Shown: positions 57,220 to 64,000 of the stretch, piece after piece
How the letters are laid out: each line of letters opens with the position of its first letter
Numbering within the stretch: position 1 is the first letter of the stretch
Origin: Yersinia aldovae ATCC 35236
GTDB taxonomy: Bacteria; Pseudomonadota; Gammaproteobacteria; Enterobacterales; Enterobacteriaceae
Direction: 5' to 3'
NCBI RefSeq assembly: GCF_000173735.1
Contig: NZ_ACCB01000002.1
Span: forward strand, 124,001-188,000
DNA: 64,000 bases
Program-made: the position numbers and the translations under genes
The notes under the pieces: model-generated
Databases searched by the model: none
What the model was told of the DNA's origin: nothing
What the model saw: only the letters and a program-made list of their open reading frames with translations

Positions 57220-57260
57220 AATCGGTCACTGCCGAGTGAAAAACACAGCAGTGACCGATT
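57220..57260. terminator. Perfect 13-base stem-loop between aqpZ and ybiB
   Basis: AATCGGTCACTGC (57220-57232) and GCAGTGACCGATT (57248-57260) pair perfectly with a 15-base loop, 30 bases after the aqpZ stop. There is no T-run on either side, so termination may need Rho, or the hairpin may stabilise the aqpZ message. Confidence 0.55.
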
Positions 57261-57289
57261 GAGAGTAATAATACATGAATTAATATCAG

Positions 57290-57997
57290 TTATGACAGTT
57301 TTCTAACCTCTTCCGCAGGGCTGAATAAAACACGATAGATTGCCCCGCCTAAAGCACCGCCCACCAACGGAGCCAGCCAGAATACCCAGAGCTGTTGCAG
57401 TGCAATGCCACCGGCAAAGATTGCCACACCGGTACTGCGCGCGGGGTTGACCGAAGTGTTATCCACTGGAATACAGACTAAATGGATCAGTGTTAAGCAC
57501 AACCCAATAGCCAGCGGAGCTGCGACTGCAGGAGAACGTTTATCTGTCGCCCCCATGATAACCATCACAAATCCCATCGTCAGAACTACTTCAGCCACCA
57601 GCACCGACTGCAAGTTATATCCCCCCGGCGAGCGAACACCAAAACCATTACTGGCGAAACCGGCACTGACATCGAAGCCCGCTTTGCCGCTGGCGATAAG
57701 ATACAAGATTGCTGCACCTGTCAGCCCACCCAATACCTGCGCGATGATGTAAGGCACCAATTGCGCACCTGAAAAACGCCCACCGACCCATAACCCCAGT
57801 GAAACTGCTGGGTTAAAGTGCGCGCCAGAGATATGCCCAAGGGCATAAGCCATTGTGACGACGGTCAAACCAAATGCCAGTGCAACACCAAGAAATCCAA
57901 TACCCGCCACCGGGAACATTGCAGCCAACACCGCGCTACCACACCCGCCTAATACCAACCAGAAAGTGCCAATAAACTCTGCCATTAGCTGTTTCAT
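57290..57997 (-). CDS. aqpZ: Aquaporin Z
   Basis: Protein of 235 residues (E. coli AqpZ is 231) with six membrane helices and both pore motifs, HFNPAVS near residue 61 and SVNPARS near residue 187. The opening [22 protein letters not shown] is typical. It is a tetrameric water channel of the inner membrane. It lies alone between ybiB and dinG on the same strand, an insertion relative to the E. coli dinG-ybiB order. Confidence 0.96.
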   Translation of the reverse strand: MKQLMAEFIGTFWLVLGGCGSAVLAAMFPVAGIGFLGVALAFGLTVVTMAYALGHISGAHFNPAVSLGLWVGGRFSGAQLVPYIIAQVLGGLTGAAILYLIASGKAGFDVSAGFASNGFGVRSPGGYNLQSVLVAEVVLTMGFVMVIMGATDKRSPAVAAPLAIGLCLTLIHLVCIPVDNTSVNPARSTGVAIFAGGIALQQLWVFWLAPLVGGALGGAIYRVLFSPAEEVRKLS

Positions 57998-58214
57998 TCT
58001 GCTTCACCCTTGCCCGCTAAATATATCGATAACAGTTAGCGCCATCGCTAACCAATAACCAGCAATTCTCACCGGAGGTAATGCGGCTGAATCTATTAAG
58101 ATCAGCTCACCTGCGATTTATATAAGCTTAGTCATTGAATTCATGCCTATCGGGAAAGATTTCATATGAAACGGTAATTTGTATTAATAATGCGTTAACA
58201 AGAGAGATATCACC

Positions 58215-60386
58215 TTATCCGCGCTTGCGCCTTACCTTTTTTGTCACAGGTTTAGCCACCACGTTGACAACCGGTGCCTCAGCCCCTTCAGGCATATCAG
58301 GTTGTTCAATCGGGAAGACCGGTAACGCCGCCAATAGCCGGGAACCGTAGCCCTTGGTCAACAACCGCCGATCGTAAATCACAATTTCACCGTGGCATTC
58401 ATTACTGCGAATTAACCGCCCAACTTGCTGGATCAGGTTAAACGAAGCACTTGGCAGGCTCTGCACTTCAAACGGATAACGTTTCAAAGACTTCAGCCAC
58501 TCCCCTTCCGTGAGAATAACCGGGCTGTCAATCGGGGGGAATGAAATCTTGTGAATATGTACCTGGGTGAGTAATTCCCCTTTTAAATCCAGCCCTTCGG
58601 CAAATGATTGCAGACCAATCAATACACTGGCGCTACCGTTAGTCACCCGCTTGCGGTGCTCTTCAACCAGGCGATAACGGGGTTGATCCCCTTGCACTAA
58701 CAACATCAAACGCAGATCGGTGACATGACTGAGAAAAGTCTGCATTGCACGATGGCTACTGAACAGAATCAGCATTCCTTTATGCCGCCCGCTGGCCTGC
58801 TGCGCGCGGAAGAATTGGGCCATTTCCGCCAAATGTTCCGCTTCATGAGCCATCGTCGGCTCAAAACGCATTTTGGGGATAATCAGCTTCCCCTGCTCAA
58901 TATGATTAAACGGTGACGATAGCGCTTCAAAGCGATCACCGGCTTTCTCACTTAGGCCACTCAGTTCTTGTAAACGTGCAAAGCTATTCAGTGAACGTAA
59001 GGTCGCAGAGGTAACAATCACATGGGGAACTTTGCGCCATAACATTTTATCAAGCTGATCACTGACACGGATCCCCACACAATGGAAATAGAGATGGGTT
59101 TGGTTTTCGCGGTAATCGCGGGTTACCCATTTGGATATGGGGGCGTTCGATGCCTTCTCCATCGCAGCCAGCCGCCACAGCTTACTCATGGCTTCCAGGT
59201 AGCCCAAAGTCCGGCTCATCTGCAAGATAGCGCGATGTAAACGAACGATATCGTGCTTACCAGTCTGCTCACTCAAATCATTAAGCACAAACTCAGCCAG
59301 CCCACGCAAGGCGTCGGTCAGCTTAAATAATTTGGCACAATCCTCAGTCAAACTGCCCGGCAGCTCGCCCATTTCAAAGCGGTACACAACCGGATTCCCT
59401 TGTTCAGGTAAAAGTAGGCTAACTTGCTGCTCAACACTCAACATCAGTTCGCGTAACTGCTCACAATGGTCTTTTAACCGTTCCGGGTTTGCCAATCCGG
59501 GGGGATTTTTGGGCCGATATTGCACCATGCATTGATCCACCAGCCGCACAATCATATCCAACTGCATATTGGCAAAAACTGCGGTGATCTCACCTTCAAT
59601 CTCTAAGGCATCCCGCGCCACATCCGGTAAGTGATGCCCTTCATCTAAAACCAGCAGCAGCTCCTTCGGATTGGGCAGCACGGATTCAGTCTCCAGCGCC
59701 GCCATGACCAGTGCATGGTTTGCTACCACCACATCAGCACTTTCAATCTCTTTGCGAGCAATAAAGAACGGGCACTCACGGAAATAATGGCAATTCCGCC
59801 CAAGACAATTGGCCTTATCAGTACTCAGTTTGGCCCATAAGCTGTCACTGAGTGCCAACTGATGGTGATCCCGTAACCCATCCCAGACATGGCTGCTCAG
59901 TAATTTAGACAATGTCAGGCAGGTCGCTTGCTCCTCACCATTAGCCGGGGCCAGCTCATCACCGAGAAACAGGGATAAATCCCCCTGCCCGGAGACATCG
60001 GTACACATTGCCGCCAGATTACGTGGACAAACATACCGCCCGCGCCCGAAAGCACCGGTGAATTTGAGATCAGGAATGATTTTCTTTAACAATGGCAAAT
60101 CTTTGCTGTAAATCTGATCCTGTAGCGCCACATTCGCGGTACTCACCACCAACGGTTTACTTTCCGCACGACTGACCGCGATGCCGGGGATCAGATAGGA
60201 CAACGTCTTGCCGACACCGGTCGGCGCTTCTATTGCCAAGTGGCGGCCAGCATCACCTGCCAATGTTTTCGCCACCTCGGCAATCATCTGACGCTGTGGC
60301 GCGCGTGAGATAAAATCTGGGATCTGCTGCGAAAGCGCCTTATACCACTGACTGATTTGCTCTTTTACTGCTGGGGACAACGCCAT
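58215..60386 (-). CDS. dinG: DinG, ATP-dependent DNA helicase
   Basis: Protein of 723 residues (E. coli DinG is 716). Walker A is EAPTGVGKT near residue 53, the DEAH-type box is LDEGHH, and the 4Fe-4S cluster cysteines fall at 120, 194, 199 and 205, the same numbers as in E. coli. The C-terminal half has GLQSFAEGLDLKG and QQVGRLIRS. It is a 5'-3' XPD-like helicase that removes R-loops and helps forks pass transcribed genes. The C-terminal KPVTKKVRRKRG is a basic tail. No clear LexA box was seen upstream. Confidence 0.95.
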   Translation of the reverse strand: MALSPAVKEQISQWYKALSQQIPDFISRAPQRQMIAEVAKTLAGDAGRHLAIEAPTGVGKTLSYLIPGIAVSRAESKPLVVSTANVALQDQIYSKDLPLLKKIIPDLKFTGAFGRGRYVCPRNLAAMCTDVSGQGDLSLFLGDELAPANGEEQATCLTLSKLLSSHVWDGLRDHHQLALSDSLWAKLSTDKANCLGRNCHYFRECPFFIARKEIESADVVVANHALVMAALETESVLPNPKELLLVLDEGHHLPDVARDALEIEGEITAVFANMQLDMIVRLVDQCMVQYRPKNPPGLANPERLKDHCEQLRELMLSVEQQVSLLLPEQGNPVVYRFEMGELPGSLTEDCAKLFKLTDALRGLAEFVLNDLSEQTGKHDIVRLHRAILQMSRTLGYLEAMSKLWRLAAMEKASNAPISKWVTRDYRENQTHLYFHCVGIRVSDQLDKMLWRKVPHVIVTSATLRSLNSFARLQELSGLSEKAGDRFEALSSPFNHIEQGKLIIPKMRFEPTMAHEAEHLAEMAQFFRAQQASGRHKGMLILFSSHRAMQTFLSHVTDLRLMLLVQGDQPRYRLVEEHRKRVTNGSASVLIGLQSFAEGLDLKGELLTQVHIHKISFPPIDSPVILTEGEWLKSLKRYPFEVQSLPSASFNLIQQVGRLIRSNECHGEIVIYDRRLLTKGYGSRLLAALPVFPIEQPDMPEGAEAPVVNVVAKPVTKKVRRKRG

Positions 60387-60688
60387 GCATATCTTATCTA
60401 AACTGAGTGTTGCCCTATTGTCACATAGAGCGGCGCTCGCGTCAGCCCGAAAGCTACACCGGTTGAAAAACCGAGCGATGACAAGCTGGGTGGCCTGAGG
60501 TGAAGAGTCAGTTTATCCCCGTGAAAAAGGTAAATATTTACCTAATGTCGCAATTATTTATGTTTTGTCATAAATACATCACACAGATGCGGTAAAAATT
60601 CTGCGCTGGATGAATTAAGACAGACATTGAATACGGTCAATAAATCCATTACTCGCGTCTTTTTAATAAGAGAAACAGGGCAAAAAAC
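60387..60688. other. Divergent dinG-porin intergenic region
   Basis: 302 bases holding the promoters of dinG (minus) and the porin gene (plus). The part before the porin is AT-rich with direct TTTATGT/TTACC-like motifs that could serve OmpR, but I cannot define a site with confidence. No ORF or strong hairpin is seen. Confidence 0.4.
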
Positions 60689-61804
60689 ATGAAACGTAAT
60701 ATTCTGGCAATCCTGGTACCGGCTCTATTATTTGCCACCACATCGCACGCAGCAGAAATTTATAATAAAGATGGTAATAAGCTGGATTTATACGGAAAAG
60801 TAAAAGCATTACATTACTTTTCTGATAATAATAAGAGTGATGGCGACAAATCTTATGTACGCTTCGGTTTTAAAGGCGTCACTCAAATTACTGACCAACT
60901 CACTGGCTATGGTCAGTGGGAATATAACGTTGCCGCAAACTACGCTGAAAGTCAGGAAACTAAAGACAATAAAACCCGTTTAGCTTTCGCGGGTTTGCGT
61001 TACGGGAAATTAGGCTCAATCGACTATGGCCGTAATTATGGCGTTTTATATGATGTCGCCGCCTGGACCGATATGCTGCCTGAGTTCGGTAACGACAGTT
61101 ACACCAGAACAGATAACTTTATGACTGGCCGCACTACTGGCGTTGCAACTTACCGCAATACCGATTTCTTTGATCTGGTTGATGGCCTTAAGTTCTCCCT
61201 GCAATATCAGGGTAAAAACGGCAGCCCGTCAGACAGCAATAACGGGCGTCCCGACGCAAGCAAACAAAATGGTGACGGCTTTGGTTTGTCTTCCAGCTAT
61301 GAGATCGGTGCCGGCGTTAGCGTAGGTGCAGCCTATGCTTCATCAAATCGCACCACCGCACAGAAAAACGGCGATTTTGGCAAAGGTGACAAGGCCGATG
61401 CCTGGACAACCGGTCTGAAATATGACAATAACGGGGTTTATCTGGGAGCAACTTATGCAGAAACCCGCAATATGACGCCAATTTCAGGCACGGCATCCAT
61501 CAATAATGTGTCTACTAGCGTCAGTGGTTTTGCCAATAAAACACAAAACATAGAATTGGTTGCACAATATATGTTCGATTTCGGATTAAAACCATCTTTA
61601 GCCTACATTCAATCTAAAGGCAAAGACATTGAAGGAATCGGTGACACTGATCTGGTTAAATATGTTGATATCGGTGCTTATTACTACTTTAACAAAAACA
61701 TGTCCACTTATGTCGATTATAAAATAAACCAACTAAGTGATGATAACAAACTGAAGCTCAATACAGACAATGTGGTTGCTGTAGGTTTAGTTTATCAATT
61801 CTAG
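60689..61804 (+). CDS. OmpC/OmpF-type general porin
   Basis: Protein of 371 residues with signal peptide [21 protein letters not shown] and mature start [17 protein letters not shown]. The 16-stranded porin pattern is clear: [31 protein letters not shown], constriction loop [18 protein letters not shown], and C-terminal GLVYQF ending in Phe. It forms trimers for passive diffusion of small solutes. It is one of several paralogues usual in Yersinia, so I do not give a gene symbol. A terminator follows. Confidence 0.93.
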   Translation: MKRNILAILVPALLFATTSHAAEIYNKDGNKLDLYGKVKALHYFSDNNKSDGDKSYVRFGFKGVTQITDQLTGYGQWEYNVAANYAESQETKDNKTRLAFAGLRYGKLGSIDYGRNYGVLYDVAAWTDMLPEFGNDSYTRTDNFMTGRTTGVATYRNTDFFDLVDGLKFSLQYQGKNGSPSDSNNGRPDASKQNGDGFGLSSSYEIGAGVSVGAAYASSNRTTAQKNGDFGKGDKADAWTTGLKYDNNGVYLGATYAETRNMTPISGTASINNVSTSVSGFANKTQNIELVAQYMFDFGLKPSLAYIQSKGKDIEGIGDTDLVKYVDIGAYYYFNKNMSTYVDYKINQLSDDNKLKLNTDNVVAVGLVYQF

Positions 61805-61897
61805 TATTTAACCCGTTGCATTACCCTCATTGCTCCATTGTGGATGGCCTTTATATTTTTGCATAATCTATTTAGTGATATATGTAGTGTCTATTAT

Positions 61898-61925
61898 GCC
61901 GGGATAATTCCCGGCTTATTTTCTC
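61898..61925 (+). terminator. Terminator of the porin gene
   Basis: GCCGGGA-ATAAT-type hairpin (61898-61915, seven base pairs) followed by TTATTTTCT, 94 bases after the porin stop. Confidence 0.85.
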
Positions 61926-62647
61926 TATATTTATAAACAACGCTCTATTTTATAAAAAATCAGGGATAAAAAATTAATTAAGCCGCATCAACAGTAACCA
62001 TGTCTCGCATAACGACTCAATCATCTCCCCTCTGCGCTTTGCCAATAGTGTTCTTCACTCACGCCGTTATCGGTCTGAACCCGTAGTGGAACCAACCACT
62101 AATAGCCACTGATACTAAGATAATCATGTCTGGAACCGCTGGATGAGGTGATTTTTTTCCGTCACACTGGGGTCTGGCTGTTTCAACGCGCTATCCGCCC
62201 ATTGCAACAATTGATGATAATCCAGAAACCTCTCTTTTACGGTTTTTTATTGTGCAATAGCTTGTTGGTTATGCTGCAAAGCGTGAGCAGACAAGAAAGC
62301 ATAATCTGTCTGTGCCGCCTCTGTCACGGTCACAAGCAACATAGCGAGTACTAAGAACGGAATTTCTTGCTAAAGCAATTGCAGCCATAAATCATTACCT
62401 TGTCTGATAACCACAAATAAGATTTAAGCATCATGTCTGAAGGCTATTTACCTTTCATTAAGTAGGTAATTTTTACCACGGGAAACTCTTTAACTGCCCA
62501 ATTAAATAAAGAATAAGTTGCTGTTTTAGAGAAAAATTCAGGTGAAAAATTGAAAAGTAAAAAAATGATAAAAACCTTTGCTAAACATCGCTATTCTCAG
62601 GTTTACTGATGCCTATCTGTTTACTGCCCCTTTTTAGTTGAATAACT
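61926..62647. other. Region between the porin and yedA, mostly non-coding
   Basis: About 720 bases with no intact gene. A plus-strand frame at 62148-62354 has no family sense. On the minus strand there is a short protein-like stretch with an in-frame stop (see next entry). The right part (62400-62640) is AT-rich and should carry the yedA promoter. Confidence 0.45.
62124..62342 (-). pseudogene. Possible remnant of a small secreted protein gene
   Basis: Read on the minus strand from ATG 62342: MLLVTVTEAAQTDYAFLSAHALQHNQQAIAQ, then TAA, then in the same frame KTVKERFLDYHQLLQWADSALKQPDPSVTEKNHLIQRFQT. The upstream bases (IPFLVLA) extend a signal-peptide-like hydrophobic stretch. The composition is protein-like on both sides of the stop, which suggests a decayed gene. 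I do not recognise the family. Confidence 0.3.
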
Positions 62648-63550
62648 ATGTTGAAGCAAAATAGCCGTAATATGTGGTTGCTGGTTGGTTCACTTTTCAC
62701 CTTGTACTTCGTCTGGGGTTCAACCTATCTGGTCATTCGCATCGGTGTAGAAAGCTGGCCTCCTTTAATGATGGCGGGTTTGCGTTATCTAATTGCCGGA
62801 ATTTTGCTGTTCAGCTTCCTGACCATCCGAGGCCACACACTGCCTACTTTACGGCAATGGATGGGAGCCAGTGCTATCGGTATTTTATTGCTGGCCATCG
62901 GTAACGGGCTGGTCACTATCGCGGAGCACCAACATGTCCCATCAGGAATTGCCGCAGTAATGGTGGCAACGGTGCCTCTTTTCACTTTGTGTTTCAGTCT
63001 GTTATGGGGTATGCGTAACACCAAATTGGAATGGGCTGGAATAGCTCTTGGGCTAGTCGGGATAATATTGCTGAACACTGGCAGTAACCTATTAGGTAAC
63101 CCTATGGGAGCAATGCTGATCTTATTGGCTTCAGCCAGTTGGGCGTTTGGCTCAGTCTGGAGCTCCAAATTATCACTTCCCAACGGCCCGATGTCTGGCG
63201 CGGCACAAATGCTGGTAGCCGGAGTGATATTGTTGATTGGCAGTACATTAAGTGGTGAGGAACTGAGTCAAATGCCCTCGATGAGCGGAATACTCTCGCT
63301 ACTCTATTTGATTGTTTTTGGCTCAATGCTTGCCATCAGCGCATATATGTTTTTGCTAAAAAATGTCCGCCCAGCAGTCGCTACCAGCTATGCATATGTC
63401 AACCCCATTGTGGCGGTGTTACTGGGTATTAGCTTTGCAGGTGAAAGTTTATCAACCACTGAATGGTGCGCATTGGCAATCATAGTGTCGGCGGTAGTAT
63501 TGGTTACCTTGGGTAAATTTCTATTTAAACGCCGCGAAACCTCAGTTTAA
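62648..63550 (+). CDS. yedA: YedA-type EamA family transporter
   Basis: Protein of 300 residues (E. coli YedA is 306) with ten membrane helices in two EamA domains. It shares YFVWGSTYLVIRIGVESWPPLMMAG, AEHQHVPSGIAAVMVATVPLFTLCFS and PAVATSYAYVNPIVAVLLG with YedA. It is an inner-membrane drug/metabolite exporter with unknown natural substrate. The ribosome binding site is weak. It is a single gene, followed by a short CCCC-TTTA-GGGG hairpin near 63566-63577. Confidence 0.92.
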   Translation: MLKQNSRNMWLLVGSLFTLYFVWGSTYLVIRIGVESWPPLMMAGLRYLIAGILLFSFLTIRGHTLPTLRQWMGASAIGILLLAIGNGLVTIAEHQHVPSGIAAVMVATVPLFTLCFSLLWGMRNTKLEWAGIALGLVGIILLNTGSNLLGNPMGAMLILLASASWAFGSVWSSKLSLPNGPMSGAAQMLVAGVILLIGSTLSGEELSQMPSMSGILSLLYLIVFGSMLAISAYMFLLKNVRPAVATSYAYVNPIVAVLLGISFAGESLSTTEWCALAIIVSAVVLVTLGKFLFKRRETSV

Positions 63551-63836
63551 ACACCACACCCAACCCCTTTAGGGGGCAAAAGTACAACATCAGATTGCTG
63601 GCAAACCCCAACCACACTATTACTGCTGGCGAGGGCTGCCAGAACGGTAAAGTGCCCACGTCAGGGATGCCTCAGCTCGGCTCTACAAGGGAGCTTATTT
63701 TTATAAAGAGAGTAGGCGTTTTTACGATCAATCCGTTCTCACCGCTGTAGCCACATTGTCATTAACCTCAACATGGTTGTTTCATTTAGTGAACAGACTA
63801 TAATTCCTGCTGTTTAGATAAAAAGTGAAAAAAATT

Positions 63837-64000
63837 ATGCTAAGAAAAGCACTCATTATCCTGATTGCGATAATGGCACTGAGTTCATTAGGCGGCGTTT
63901 TCCTGGCTGGGCTGAATATCTATACCCGTTCAACCACGCCTCTTGATACCAATGCGACTGAATCTTCTCCGTTATCTGATATTGGCCCGGCGGGTTTATC
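63837..64000 (+). CDS. 5' part of an unrecognised membrane-anchored or secreted protein
   Basis: Open frame from ATG 63837 to the window end: MLRKALIILIAIMALSSLGGVFLAGLNIYTRS, then a polar stretch rich in Thr, Ser and Asp. The first 28 residues are a signal peptide or single anchor with Leu/Ile core and small residues. The AAAGTGAAA sequence upstream is a weak ribosome binding site. Too little is present to name a family. Confidence 0.6.
   Translation, partial: MLRKALIILIAIMALSSLGGVFLAGLNIYTRSTTPLDTNATESSPLSDIGPAGL

Noticed and set aside
60387-60480. LexA box upstream of dinG
   Set aside because: I looked for CTGT-N8-ACAG and found no convincing match in the upstream region.
62148-62354. 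Plus-strand frame of 68 codons
   Set aside because: No ribosome binding site or family resemblance; the opposite strand reads more like protein.

Overview
The window reads as chromosomal DNA of a Yersinia species, most like the Y. enterocolitica / Y. frederiksenii / Y. massiliensis side of the genus. This rests on protein resemblance to enterobacterial families, ERIC-type repeats, and gene orders shared with E. coli (hyf; mglBAC-galS-yeiB-folE; dinG-ybiB, rlmF, glnHPQ, dps, rhtA-ompX). No database was searched.

Layout. (1) 1-11184: tail of hyfA, then hyfBCDEFGHIJ and hycI, encoding a membrane-bound hydrogenase-4 type [NiFe] complex with its own maturation protease. (2) 11185-16772: a sigma54-type promoter, two tandem ERIC elements, hydN and fdhF (formate dehydrogenase H with Cys in place of selenocysteine), and convergent fhlA. 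Together these form a nearly complete formate hydrogenlyase locus. (3) 17026-24121: mglCAB galactose importer, galS, yeiB and folE, with CRP and gal operators. (4) 24315-28632: an MFS transporter, a divergent LysR regulator, and frmA-frmB for formaldehyde detoxification.

(5) 28700-34980 is the most remarkable part. It is an AT-rich island between frmB and kgtP carrying a darobactin-type RiPP cluster in the order darA-B-C-D-E. The precursor ends in ITAWNWSRSFAEE, so the predicted core is WNWSRSF, a Lys5-to-Arg relative of darobactin A (WNWSKSF). A MacB-like permease, a membrane fusion protein and an ABC ATPase follow. The radical SAM/SPASM maturase is split by a one-base shift at an A AAA AAC heptamer.

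(6) 35001-49989: kgtP, a DUF924 gene, moeA-moeB (molybdenum cofactor, which FdhF needs), a secreted M60/enhancin-like protease with two C-terminal repeats, ybiT, a degenerate M24-family protein, a CDF transporter, an alpha/beta hydrolase, a small lipoprotein, ompX and rhtA. (7) 50006-60386: a GNAT gene broken by a 13-bp duplication, a small unknown ORF, dps, ybiI, glnHPQ with NtrC and sigma54-like signals and an ERIC inside the operon, rlmF with a homopolymer frameshift, ybiB, aqpZ and dinG. (8) 60689-64000: an OmpC/F-type porin, a decayed region, yedA, and the start of an unrecognised membrane-anchored protein.

Three genes are frame-disrupted (darE, GNAT, rlmF). Two of the disruptions are single-base changes in A-runs, so sequencing error must be excluded before any of these genes is called inactive or recoded.
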